From: Cristatella mucedo
Taxonomy: Eukaryota > Bryozoa > Phylactolaemata > Cristatellidae
NCBI GenBank assembly: GCA_009760855.2
Contig: WPIO01000037.1
Span: forward strand, 3,527,501-3,591,500
Length of the DNA: 64,000 nucleotides
Direction: 5' to 3'
Positions 34,240-47,899 of the stretch are shown here, one piece after another. Positions within the stretch are counted from its first letter, which is position 1. Every line of letters begins with the position of its first letter. Under the pieces are notes generated by a model. It searched no databases, was not told where the DNA came from, and worked only from the letters and a program-made list of their open reading frames with translations. The position numbers and the translations under genes are program-made.

Positions 34240-34351
34240 TCAGGCCTTGGTCGCGCCTTTCATCTGCCTTATGAGACCTTCTTGTGTAATGAGACCACCA
34301 ATGTACCGTCGCTAGTCCAGATATGTCCTTGTAGACAGGTACGGCCACCGC
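34240..34351 (-). pseudogene. ACOT8-like copy C, exon 6 relic with 1-bp deletion
   Basis: GRTCLQGHIWTSDGTLVVS is intact and its acceptor tacattccttcCAG is kept. The deletion follows. The surrounding (TA)n-flanked block matches 9490-10190. Confidence 0.9.
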
Positions 34352-35688
34352 CTGGAAGGAATGTAAAGCCAAGAAAAGAGAGGAGCAGCAGATGGCGAGA
34401 GCTGCGAGGGACTTCCGGCGAGTAAAGGGGACTGGACTGCGGGGCAGTGACTGCCTCGATCAACCTTTCACTGTTTATACCAATCAGCAAGTGTAATGAC
34501 AGCGAGTCTCGTTTCTCGCTGATGCGGTATTGCAGCCAGTAAGCCGCAGCCGCCGCCGCCGCCACTCGTTCCGCCTTTTTTAGCCACGAGCCGTCAGGAC
34601 AAGTCACCGAAAGCGAGGCTCCGTGACGGCGGCGGCGGATATAAGGCCTCGTTGAGCTTTGTGGTTTCCGGAAACAGAGAGGGCTGGATTATGGGACAGG
34701 GAGCACCGCTCGAGCTCGTCCGTCCGTCCAATGGCGGACGGACGGACGGGCTCGAGCTACGACTACTGGTGCATGCATGCCCGCTGAATGCACGCAGTCC
34801 TCGGTGCGGCAGCGCGAGCTCGGCCGACGTGCTAACTGTCGCGTCTTTGACCGCGCGATACGTGACTCAGAGGGGCGCTTTCGCGCGGCAGCCGGAGCAA
34901 CTCCTCCTTTCGGAGAATGCGATCGATAAAGACTCGGCGCCGCTGCGCGCGCCGACCGGCGAGCGGCGGCAGCGTCACTTTGGCAAGCTGAGTCTGGCGG
35001 CTCCGCCTTTGAAGATAGCATTTTGAAACATATGGCCACGCACTGAAGCGGATGCCGTCAAGGTCTTTGTGGGCTGCGACCGGAGTTTCAAGATGCATGA
35101 AATAACATTGAGCGTCAACGACGCTGGATGGACGCTGGAAACGAGCGTCCATCTTCGGAATGACTATTCATAGCTGGAGCGCGCTCGTCGAGCGCGGAGG
35201 AGAAACTCGAGCTGCCTAAAGCGGCGCGCTTGCACCGAACAGCGAGCGTTCGGACAACAGACTCCGAAGAGCTCGTGTCGAGTGCAAACTAGCATCGAAG
35301 AACCAGCCTTGCCTGCACCGGGCGCAGTTCGGAGTCGAGACTTAGCGTGTGAAGGTCATTAAGTTTCTCGTTGGCCTCGAACGGAAAATGAGCAGATGCA
35401 ATCTACCGACGTGTATCGACTGCCGCCCATGTAGCCTTACGCGCAAGTCATCCACATTTAGCCACCATATTTCTGCAGGCAGCTTTCTTGATAAATCTTG
35501 TATTCCTGTATTCCGAGCTCTTGCAGGCTGCAACAGACTGGTCTCCCCACGAGAAAAACGCAGCTTTATAGCTGCCGCAGCGCTGCAGTGTCCCTGTCGT
35601 TTGCCAAAATTTGTCATGAACGCAGCTTAACCCTCGAAATCAGTTCGGCCAGCAAAACCAGGTGGAGCGCAAGGGAATCTACGTTTTT
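34352..35688. other. Copy C intron 5 equivalent
   Basis: 34352-34950 aligns with 9620-10180 of copy B. No gene signal. It includes the hairpin at 34708-34757. Confidence 0.55.
34708..34757. other. Hairpin: 22-bp arms, one mismatch, 6-nt loop
   Basis: Left arm 34708-34729 starts GCTCGAGCTCGTCC; right arm 34736-34757 ends GGGCTCGAGC. Contains (CGTC)n/(GACG)n. Not present in the aligned copy B segment. Confidence 0.85.
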
Positions 35689-35689
35689 T

Positions 35690-36330
35690 GTTCCAAAATG
35701 ATCTTTTTTACGTAACGAAATCTGCTCAGCAGCTAAGTCTTTCTACCTTTTCAGCTACTTTGCATCATAAATGCATGCCGCTTAGACAGGGGCAACAAAG
35801 CCAAGTTGGCTCCCAAGCAGCGCGTCAACACTTCTGCAACTCTACTGGCAGGCCTTCCTCCCTGCATCCGCCGGATACTAACAAACGGAGCTTACGATTC
35901 TTAGGTTGTCTCGCTTTAAGATTGCAGCCGCCACATTATAAAACCTCTGTCTTCCCAACGATCAAAACGCATTGATGCCTATGTGCTGCCACTCAGGTGT
36001 AGGTTGCTTCATTCTTTGGATCTTCGGCTCAGCTATCTCAAATACTTGGTACTTAGACTTGTCGCCACATTAGCCGCTCATCTGGCTCTGTTTGTCGCTG
36101 GCTTCGTGCCTCTTGGCACGATGTCAGATCTTTGGGTGCCTGACTTTAGTTCATGTGGACCGAAAGCCTGAAACTCGCTGCCGCCAGAAATTGCATCTCC
36201 TTACTCGATGGCACTTTGATGGTAGCTAAAATCCAGACTGCTTATCCAACATTCCTTCCATTTGTGTGAGCCGTCCTTAAGGTACACACGTGCGCTAAAA
36301 CTGCCTGCACATTAGTAATCATAGGTTGAT
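35690..36330 (+). mobile_element. Degenerate LINE 3' fragment, copy C counterpart of 10560
   Basis: Contains FSSCGPKA*NSLPPEIASPYSMAL-type text at about 36150-36220, with stops. The 3' flank 36360-36600 matches 11210-11460. Confidence 0.65.
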
Positions 36331-36533
36331 ATAATTTCTCTCCAGCATAAGTAAAGGACCTGTGGTGCCGTACAAATGTTAAAATACATTATTATTAATA
36401 TTATAATTGTCTTGCGTGGGCTCCCGTGCCGCCGGACCATGTTGGAAATCAAATTGCCTTTTGGCAGCAGTTAGGTGTGGTGGTTTACGTGTAAAACTGT
36501 CTTTAACTCGTTTGTGAGACATTTTACATACGC

Positions 36534-36535
<2 letters not shown>

Positions 36536-36575
<40 letters not shown>

Positions 36576-36684
36576 GCATATGAAATACTGAATTTCTTGA
36601 TTGATTTACTGAGTGATGCTCCAATGAAGCCGCTTTGGCCAGATGGTGGTCGGAGGCCCTAAACTTACTGCCCTCAGAGAAAGT

Positions 36685-36754
<70 letters not shown>

Positions 36755-36777
36755 GAGACGGAGAGAGAGAGAGACGG

Positions 36778-36821
<44 letters not shown>

Positions 36822-36866
36822 GGACAGACAGAGAGACAGAGAGAGAGAGAGAGACAGAGAGACATA
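36536..36866. repeat. (TA)n, (GA)n and (GACA)n microsatellites
   Basis: (TA)n at 36536-36572. GA/GACA tract at 36682-36866 with two (GACA) blocks of about 8 and 11 units. Confidence 0.96.
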
Positions 36867-37739
36867 GCATTGCATCAAGAGGGGAGAGATTTCAGGATGA
36901 GGTCACTCATACCTGTCTTGAATGCTGTTCAGGCGCAGCACAGATTTGATGAAGCGGAGTCTATTGGGGTTGCTACTGAGGGCAGGAGTCCAGCGAGGAT
37001 GCAAGGCATCTGCGGGGCGTTCACCTCTCTGATCTTGTCTGTCTGTCTGAGCTGAGAAGCTAGAGATCAGCAAGGACTAGGACTAGGTAAAGACTGCGAG
37101 GCAAGGCGCGCAAGGAGTGGCTAAGGAGACGGTTGATTGTAGACATCCACATATTTTAATTGTGCATCCACGAGTCAACAATATTCCACTAGAAGCTAGA
37201 CTTGGACTTTGCTAGGATTGATCGATACGATCTACAGTAGTCTTCGTATGCCTGTCGATGGACAGTCAGTTCTGATCCAATGTATGCTTTCTCAAGCTTG
37301 CACTTAGTAGACCTAGCTAGTTGAATGCATGCAGCAAACTATAGGCCATCTCAACGAATGCGCACAGTGCGCTTTGTCATCGGCGAACACTCGTGAGTAA
37401 TGTCGGCTAAGATCGTGCTGTACCACTCTATCAATGGTGACAGGTTGGAAAGAGAACTGAGCAGCAGGAGCGAAGAGGACATTTTCGTGCAGACAACCTC
37501 AATGGCCTCAAGGGTCTCAAGGTTTCTCGATTCACAGCTTCATGCTTAATTCTGCGTAGCTTAAGGAGATTAAGGTAAGCGAATAATAGCCAATTTATTG
37601 GCGGCTGAGGACCGCATTTGAATCCATAGCATTAGCCCGCAAATTTCAGTCCTAGCACCTGCAAATTTTGCCATTTCCCTAACACTTCCCTAGTAAATAG
37701 ACTATAGTAATTAGAAGTTTGTATAGGATATCGGAAGAA

Positions 37740-38700
37740 CTAAACCTCTTTCGAGACACTTTACATGTGCTGGTGTGCTGGGCGCAGCTTGCATTTATTG
37801 GGGCCCAATCTATCAAGCACCAGGCCTTTCTTAGCACGACAGCTAATTTTTGAAATACACAGGAATTTTCTTAAATTTTATGTGAGTACTAGTGTATTGA
37901 AATACCGCTCGAAGAAATACGATCACTGGATACCCCGCCTGTCCTTACGTCACTTTCGCTTTGTGCGTCGTCCCAGGAGAACGCGCAGTCGCACAGGTGT
38001 TTTGGGAGATCGTTGCTCACAGTGTTCATTCCTACATGTGACATCAATTCTAGGCGTTATTACGCATACACGCAACGGGTACCGATCGCTGAGGGATCCT
38101 CGGTCGTTCCGTGCACGGACACACGTACGTCACACACGCCTCGACGTCTGCCTCGTCCGCTAACCTTCACGAAAACTGTCGCCTTGTGTAGATTCACTAT
38201 TCACTTAATGAAAATTAGGTTTTCAAAAGTAGCTGGAACTGCCGCGGTGTAACGCCGCACTTTGATTAGGGCCGCAAGAGGCGTCAGCAGAACATCAGCA
38301 GCCGACGAGTCCAAAATGCGTCGGGAAAGAGGCTGCCGTGTTTGTCAACAGCGAGCGATAGGGCACGCGCCAAAGCGTTTGGCGGCAGCAGGTAGGGCCG
38401 GAAGCCTAGCGTACGCCTATCCTGCTGATAGCAGCTGATAGGGTGCTTATTCTCCACTCACTGCTTCGGACGCGAGCGGTCAAAGTCAACGCGTCGGGGG
38501 CAGAGGTTGAAATCGGGCGTCCGTAATTTCCGCTGAGGCGGCAGCAGCAGCAACAGCAGCAGCAGCAGCAGCAGCAGCTGGCAGCGGGCTAAAGCACAGT
38601 CGAGATAGGTGCAGGCGATATGGCGAGACCCACAGACGGTGACCCAGCCACCACCCAGATGAAGCGAGCACTTGAGCTACTTCGTAAGGGTGTGCAGGCG
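37740..38700. other. Copy C equivalent of intron 1
   Basis: Aligns with 5390-6080 of copy A and 18560-19180 of copy B: 'gtattgaaataccgc', 'gaaagaggctgccgtgtttg', 'agcagctgatagggtgct'. Holds a (CAG)n run near 38550-38577. Confidence 0.65.
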
Positions 38701-38727
38701 CTAGCGCCGGAAGCTGACGAAAGAGAA

Positions 38728-38832
38728 GGGCGAGAGGCGGGCGAGAGGCGGGCGAGAGGCGGGCGAGAGGCGGGCGAGAGGCGGGCGAGAGGCGGGCGAG
38801 AGGCGGGCGAGAGGCGGGCGAGAGGCGGGCGT
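38728..38832. repeat. 11-bp minisatellite (GAGGCGGGCGA)n, about nine units
   Basis: Near-perfect units replacing the 3' half of the copy C exon 1 relic. Open frames through it are artefacts. Confidence 0.95.
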
Positions 38833-38912
38833 GTCGAATTTCGCTTTCGTGCCTGCAGCTGGCACAACGCCGCCACGGTGGCGGCACCTACAATAAGTTG
38901 TCATGCAAGCAT

Positions 38913-39180
38913 GGCTCGTCACCTGCCCGAAGCAGCTTCCACGGGAGGGAGTGACAACGGCCGCGATAGCTACTGGTTGCCCCGGGCGGAGAAATGCGTA
39001 GGCGTAAATACACGGTCACCAGCCAATCGTAACCAAGCCTCGCTGGAAATCCTGGCAGAGGTGCGCCGGCAGCGAGGCCAGCAGTCTCTGCACTAGGAGC
39101 GACTTTAACCCTCGAGTCTGGGCGTGGCACTTCCAGGGCTACGCCTTCGGAGCTGCGAATTGCCACTGCATCTTTTAGCC
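38913..39180 (-). promoter_or_regulatory. Relic promoter of copy C with conserved CCAAT
   Basis: CCAAT at 39023-39027 in 'cagccaatcgtaac', still aligned with copies A and B although the gene is dead. Confidence 0.45.
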
Positions 39181-39513
39181 GGCACGAGGCCAAGAAGTTT
39201 GGGCTATGAGCGCTCGCTGTTCCGCGGCGTCTGACGAAGCTCGACTCGCGAATAGACTGCGAGCAGAACTGGTCAACCATTGAAAAACGATCGTCCGTTG
39301 AAGTGCCCGAGGTCTGCTGCGGCAGATCAGCGTAAACAGTTCGTGCCTTCACGTAGATTACCAGCCTCCGTCACGGTGTCTCCTCCTACGAGTCGTTTTT
39401 CCGTCAACCCGTCATCAGCAGCAGCAGCTTTTCCATATTTTCACGGCTAGCTGTCCCCTGTTTATAAATTATATCGAACGCTCTTGGCAGGCGCTACATC
39501 CGGTGGTATATCC

Positions 39514-39541
39514 GCCGGATATAGCTGGCGGTATATCCGGC
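39514..39541. other. Short hairpin GCCGGATATA / TATATCCGGC
   Basis: 10-bp exact arms with an 8-nt loop. The preceding bases also form ATATCCGCCGGATAT, an overlapping palindrome. Confidence 0.7.
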
Positions 39542-40224
39542 CCTTCTGCTTCCGCGCTGATCGTAGAAGTGCACCGCTCGTACCGCTTCGCCAAGTCGAC
39601 TAAACGCACACCTTGGGTCAAGTTTGAGATAGTTTCTTTCATAAAATGCACACCATGTTCTTCTGCTCCAGCACTCCGTCCTTCGCACTCACCCTCTCCT
39701 TTGGATCCATGGCTGGAAAAACCAAGTTTTGCAAAGTAACTGCTTGCTCAAATGCGTGCGAAGCACTGATGGATGTTTCCACTGCGAAGTAATCACTTAA
39801 CGAGTGTCGCACGGGATGCTGGGCGGATGTTGCGGTATTCACTCTGGCGTTCGCTGCGCCAACTAGTGGTGGGTTATCTGAAACTGGCTCGCTACTCGAG
39901 CTTTATCTATCAACTCAAAGCAAAAAATCGGCCGAGAGACGGCTCTTATCTCGAAAAACTCATTATTTAATACATTCGTAAGGCTCGGTAACACTTAAAA
40001 AAATATATATATTATTATTATATTATTATATATATTTTTTGCTGATATATACATATATATATATATTCTCGTATATAATAGTTGTCTCGTATACAATTGT
40101 CTAGTCTCTCTTATTCTCTCTCGGAGTTCTGCTTTTCTTTGACCAACGCATAGTTACTTAAGCAAAGTCTTAGCTCTCCTGTAGCATTATCATTAGATGT
40201 TCGGCATATTTATGCATCTGATCG

Positions 40225-40690
40225 AGGTTATGTGACTCACTTTTAGGTCCCTCCATTCTTTGGCTACAGCCTACCTAGAGGATCTTCCCCCACCAGGCCA
40301 GGCATCGTACCGCCTGCTTTTCTGAATCAAATCGCTTAGCTACACTTCGCACGAGCCTCTAATTCTTTGGAGACCGAGCCTTCAGTTTCTATGCTCCAAA
40401 ACCTGGAGATCATTCCCGACTGACATTAAGACACCCCCTGACTCGACGACGTTTAACAATAAGCTAAAACGCATTCTATTTATCACAGAATTTGGTGGGT
40501 CCTCGTGAATCGTCCATTGTGAAAGCTCGTGTGTGACTCGCTGTCACTGTGCATGTTGCCACTAATCATTGAACATGCTACCATTTACAATTCGATCATG
40601 CTTCCTGTACAGCATATGTAAAGCACCTAGAAATATATTAATTTCTCTCAGGTTGCTTTATAAATTTATTATTATTATAATTATTATTAG
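40225..40690 (+). mobile_element. LINE 3' end with (TTA)n tail
   Basis: Begins in ORF2 C-terminal text ('ttaggtccctccattctttg', 'gcctacctagaggatcttcc'), continues through the 3' UTR ('gtgggtcctcgtgaatcgtc', 'ttgccactaatcattg') and ends in 'gctttataaatttattatta'. This copy gives the best 3' terminus on the plus strand. Confidence 0.8.
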
Positions 40691-41209
40691 GCGAGTAAAT
40701 ATGCCACCGCTGGCTGCTATTCTTGGCCATTAACTTTCCAATTATACTGTGACGGTAAAGCTGGCGGGAAGTGAAGCATTAGAGCAGACGCATGGCGAAC
40801 TAACCGACAGAAGCTAGTAAAAAAGAAGCTATGCGGCTAATCACATTACTTCTATGGATTCTTAAACCAAACATTGTAAGGGCATGAGGCACTAGCTGAC
40901 GGCTACAACACAACGCCAACAGAGCGAGCATCCGCTGAAGGGTATGAAGTAAATGCAAGTAAAAGCGAAATATAGGTTTTTACTTGACTTAAAATTAATT
41001 TATTATGGTGAGCAAATGGAAAGACTACCTGTGAAAACGCTTTTATATTTAGTTAACTCAAAGCGTTGAGCGACAGCTATCACAAAAACCACAATGCACG
41101 TACTGATTGCTATGGCTCCGATACTTTAGTACCATTCTTCAATATCTTTGTGCGCCTCTGAGAATCATGTATTAATAAGTAAACTATTTTCAAAGGAGGG
41201 TAATTTTCA

Positions 41210-42690
41210 CACAATGAAATGTTGGCCGATAAAGGAGGCCTGACGTTCGGTGACGTTTGGTGGAGGGGGTGGTGGAGGGCATAACTCGAGCGATGAGCAG
41301 CTACGAGGAGCAGCAGCAGCACTCCAGGCAGGAGGAGCTAACTCCGCGAGCAGGCTCCAAGGAGTGAGCGAGCTATATACTCGCTGAAGGCACTCTGCCT
41401 CTGAGAAGCCAGCCATCGATCGGTTCGAGCCGCCGGGCGATTTGTGCCGTCTTAGCGCAAGGAGCGGCCTACCGACGGGGTTCGCTGGGCACGTGGAACT
41501 GTGCACAGTGGACTTTAACCCGGTGGCTGCGTAATCTCTCAGCTCTCCCTCCCGGTATCGGCATGCGGGGCAATCGGACACGATATGCCCGCCTAGGTTC
41601 TACGAAGGAATCCGGGGCAGTCAGAGTCTGAGAAGCACGCGCGGCGCTGCGAGGAGGCTGGCGTCCCGAGAAAGCCACAGCGAGAAATAAGCTAGCCCAT
41701 CATGACTCCCGATCCCAGGATTCGAGACAGATGGGGGCCCACAATGCCGGATGCCGTCACTGCTGCCAAACGCATGCGCCGATTGCATTTGAATAGGCGG
41801 ACTGCCAGGCTTCAGCGGCCAAGCGTTGCAATCGGTTCTGCACAAGGGCCATGCCTGCACTTGAAAAAAATTACGTCACTGCCAAAGTATTCGGCCCCTC
41901 ACGGTAAAAAGCTAAGACACCACGGTCACAGAGAGGCTACATACTGCCCACAGTAATAATAACAAGAGATCGCTGAAGGAACTGCGCCCGCTAATCTGCA
42001 GTTAGAAGGAATCCCAGGGGAAATCCCAGACTCGCGGAAAGCTGCTTGCGTTCTTTATGAGCCTTGATGACCGCTTCTTGCAGAGCTGAGCAAGGCGTTG
42101 CATGATCGACAAGAAATCAGTCTCTTGCACAAGTTCCTTAATCGTCTGCATGGTTACTATGACTACTGACATATGTGCATGCCAAGCGGTTAGATTGTGC
42201 GACAGCACTTGGGATCATTCGGGTTTCTTAACTGCACATAGCAGTCGGGTACGATTTATGTTACAGTCTAAGGTTAGGCGGAATGAAAAGTCAAATTCAA
42301 GAGGTGCTTAGCATCAGTTGTACTCTGGGCGCAGGAGGAGAGAGTCGTATGCTATAGTAAGCAAATGTACACACGTGCCTCTCGATGGCTCTGGAATGAG
42401 CTGGTCTGCATTAGAGGTGCGAAGCTGTCATCTTAAAGTACAGGCATCGCTTATTGCGGCTGCGGCACTCCGCTATCTCGGCCGCGTGTCTGTGTGCGCA
42501 TCGTCGTGCAGCATCTGCGACCCGCAAGCCCTTCACTTAGGGTTCGAGCGTGCACCCATATGCGTCATGCATCTGCAAGACGTAGCACGTGTGCTACGCG
42601 TGCTACTATTTGATGCAGCGGACATTAGCACCATAAGCGCATTTGTAACACTTGGTGTCGGAAGTATTTGTTAATTGCTGAGTACACTTG
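41210..42690. other. Duplicated upstream block, copy C version
   Basis: Counterpart of 24200-25600 (see that entry). Identity is high at 41505-41760 and then decays. No open frame is conserved with the other copy. Confidence 0.6.
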
Positions 42691-42699
42691 GTGGCTGAT

Positions 42700-44480
<1,781 letters not shown>

Positions 44481-44499
44481 GACAGTGGCGAGAGGGGGT

Positions 44500-44760
44500 G
44501 CAATGTGGCAGGTGCGACGAGATTTGACAGCTCAGCGCGGAGGCCAGCAAGTACTGAATAAACGAAACCTAAACGAGATGTCGGAAATGCATAGACCAAC
44601 TTGAACGTAGAATGCTTGAGTGCAGACGCCGGGCCTTGTGCTTTGGTAACTAGCTGAAAGCAGGCAGACCTGACAGGCGGAGCTGATGTGGCAGGGAGAG
44701 GTCCTTCAGGAATGTCCCATAGCGAAAGGTCCTTTAGGAATATCCAGGTCAATGGTGAGC
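44500..44760 (-). mobile_element. Degenerate LINE RT fragment
   Basis: The minus strand reads KLVYAFPTSRLGFVYSVLAGL, a decayed copy of KLVHAFVTSRLDFCNSLLAGL in the 16.1-kb element, with matching flanks ('gcatagaccaacttgaacgt', 'gcggagctgatgtgg'). Confidence 0.75.
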
Positions 44761-46075
44761 CGTGCATGGCAGCAGGAATTTGCTTTATTTCGCGTTGGCC
44801 GCTGATCTGCCGCGGGCGGAGCTCTTAAATGTGTGAGCTCAGTATGGAGCGACGCTCGGAGGCGATCCAAGCTATGCGACAAGAAGTGCCAAGTGGACTG
44901 AGTTTCAACACTTTTTGGGGTCTGGCATCGCATGCTATATTAGCCTGAACTTTAGAGGTACGTTGCCGAGAGCTATTGTTGTGTGCGCCTGCTGCTTCCC
45001 GGCCGCTAGTATATGCCCAGCCTGCGGCGTGTGGTTGAACCAAGCAGCCTTTGACGTGAGCATGTGGCCCACCACATATGCACTCACGTATCTGTGGTCA
45101 GCCCCAGCTCGTATATGTACCCAGCTGGGGAATAAAGAAGGAGAGTCTCGTTCACCAATTACGTTTGCCCGCTTGTGTCTTCGTGTCACCGTGAGACTCC
45201 ACTAACGCTGCTGCCGCCGGAGACACAGTAACGTAACACTATCAGCTAAATGTCGAGCACCCGAAGAAGCGACTTATTTAGAAGATTGGCATAAACTGAG
45301 CGCTAAATCGACCGCAGAACCGCTTGCAAATACCCGCAATAGCTGCCGTAGGTTCTGAAGACTGCCCTTTCCGTAAACTATGCAGCGTTTGCTGCTATTG
45401 CTGGATCTACATTCGAATCGTCTACCATTGCTCATGCATTGTAGGCGATGGTGTCTGCTGCTGCGGAGACAGCATCGCTTCAGTCAAGTCGGTCCGCAGT
45501 TACGTACAGTAGTCAAGTCCTTGGCATTTCTGGTTTGGCCACACAGCAACTATTTCAGCACAATAACTCTTTGAATGTGCTCCTAGCATCTTGCCTGCTG
45601 TCATACGCAGGTGTTTCTACACGGAAAGGACATAATAGTAGTAGTAGGAATAGTATTAATTCATACAGTAATAATTCATACGGTAATAATTCAAATTAAA
45701 GCGCGAAATCAAACCCCCTTGCTGAATCAAGTTGCATTGTAGAGTTAGGCATCCAAGCTGAGGGACTGGTTTCCAAAATGTCTTAACTAAAATCTGCACA
45801 GCGCCTACGCCAGAAAACTGTTTTTGCTAGTATTTATAGGACTTTTGAAAAAATTCAATTGGTATTTTCAGCTGATGCTAAAAAGCTGCGGCTATAACGT
45901 TTTTTAAATCTAGTAAATGTAGCTTTGTCCCTTTTTTCTTAAAATGGCGCCAGTTGATCAGTGAGTTAAAAGAATTGTCCGCACTCCGATCCTCCATGCT
46001 CACCACGACAAGTTCTTCTTGCTGGACCAGTCCTCATACCTGATGCATTCAAGTCACACTTAGCACAATAAATAA
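44761..46075. other. No gene recognised
   Basis: No domain, splice-supported exon or clear repeat seen. A few (TAG/TAA)n-like imperfect runs near 45650-45695. Confidence 0.4.
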
Positions 46076-46079
46076 TCTC

Positions 46080-46436
<357 letters not shown>

Positions 46437-46859
46437 TCTATCCCTCTCTTTTGCTAGCCGGCTTTGGGTGAAAGAATCGCCTTCTCCACGCGCGTTCCAG
46501 GCTTTGGATATCACGCCCAAATTCTTCAAGCCATGAGGAAACCTCTTTCTTTGCTCTCAACTGGACTGCAGCGCTTGATTCCTGGATCGTTAAGAGTGGG
46601 CGTCAGTGGGGCTCAGACCCAGAAGCAATAACGTTTCGTTCCTGCCATCTTAGGCTACTATCTATAGCTGGCCACAGTTGCTCTCTCGACTGCCCTCCTA
46701 ACGCATCTATGCATATCAGTTTTCTTTTTTGCGTGAGATGATTTAGTTATGCTACGTGAAACGCTGGAATAACAGCTGGCCGCGTGTTAAAGCTGGTTAA
46801 GATTATTATCGGCTTCAGAGTTGTAATTTTAGGTGAGATATTCTTTTTCATAATCCACA

Positions 46860-46910
46860 AGCTAATAAGAATAATACATTTGATGTAGCCCCTCAGTGAA
46901 CTCAATCTCT

Positions 46911-46912
<2 letters not shown>
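46860..46912 (-). mobile_element. Diverged LINE 3' terminus
   Basis: 'aagaataatacatttgatgt' and 'cctcagtgaactcaatctct' correspond to the LINE end; a (TC)n tract follows in place of the remaining element. Confidence 0.6.
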
Positions 46913-47047
<135 letters not shown>

Positions 47048-47239
47048 CTCTCTGTACTCTCTGTACTCTCTTTCTCTCTCTGCTTTCACTCTCTCTTTCT
47101 CTTTCGCTTCCAGAAATATTACACTGGACCTCAGCATCGTAGCGGAAGCTAGCTACCGAATCATCGAGCATGTGAGCAGCAACCCTTCGCTGCTGCAGTC
47201 CGTGACCACGTGCTGCAGTCACGTGACCCTTAGGTGAGA

Positions 47240-47394
47240 TTCTTAGTAAGCCGCTCCGAATGAATACTTTATGTTGGCGACAGCGGTCTCCTCAAGTGAC
47301 ACTTGGACAAAAACATCAACGTCAATGAGGAGGAAGTAGATTCATTCTTTGTGTGTGTGATCCTGCGTGCTGACACTGTGCACGCTGCCACTAA
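47240..47394 (+). mobile_element. LINE 3' UTR, left half split by hAT insertion
   Basis: 'gtgctgacactgtgc' and 'gctgccactaa' match LINE 3' UTR text at 40530-40565. The sequence breaks at 47394/47395 and resumes after 51474. Confidence 0.6.
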
Positions 47395-47542
47395 TAGGGT
47401 TTCTGGGGGAAAAAACTTGAAAAGCAACTGTTCGCTGTTTTCAATGTTTTCAAAAAACAGCTGCTAACAGCATCTGTACTAGTTTTCCCATTTACCCACT
47501 AATATAAAACAGTCAATTGCTTATTTTTGGGATGAACGCCTT

Positions 47543-47880
47543 TTTATTATATATCTTTCGTGGTGAGTTCTAAATCAATGCATTTTTCCTTCTTATAATA
47601 TTTCAAGAACACAAGTGCATTAAGCAATTTTTCTGAGATACGCGATCTTAATTTTGCACAGAAATTCTTAAAGACAGAAAAAACTCTTTCAACGTCTGTT
47701 GATGTCGGTTTAATGGATATAATTTCTTTTTACAATTTCTGGAGATTTTCAGTGCGGTAACCATCGTTCCTAAAGAGCATAAATTCGAACTTGAGCCATT
47801 TGAAACTGGCTCGCCCTATGAAAGCAATTAACGACTTCATTTTTTTGAAGCAACAAAGTAAGTTCATTTTGAAGAGTCAC
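47543..47880 (-). pseudogene. hAT transposase C-terminal (hATC dimerisation) fragment
   Basis: Minus-strand translation runs FKWLKFEFMLFRNDGYRTE, a TAA stop at about 47731, then IISIKPTSTDVERVFSVF, CAKLRSRISEKLLNALVFL and KYYKKEKCIDL before its natural-looking stop. PTSTDVERVFS plus KLRSR.S...LNALVFL is the signature of the hATC domain. The single internal stop falls where a Tyr or similar is expected, so this copy is inactivated but not very old. Confidence 0.9.
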
Positions 47881-47899
47881 GTTCATACTTTAAGCATCA

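Larger units (their letters stand above)
34240..38912 (-). pseudogene. ACOT8-like copy C, relic (exons 6 and 1 only)
   Basis: Third copy of the duplicated unit. The exon 6 relic (34240-34351) is 112 nt against 113 in copy B: one base is lost in the TTTGCA stretch before the AQEG motif, so the frame leaves SDGTLVVS for LHKKVS and a stop, losing the catalytic Gln. The exon 1 relic keeps the ATG at 38912 but reaches a TGA at codon 4, and its downstream half is replaced by an 11-bp minisatellite. Exons 2-5 are not detectable between them: instead there are a LINE fragment, GACA microsatellites and unrecognised DNA. Flanks on both sides still align with copies A and B. Confidence 0.85.
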
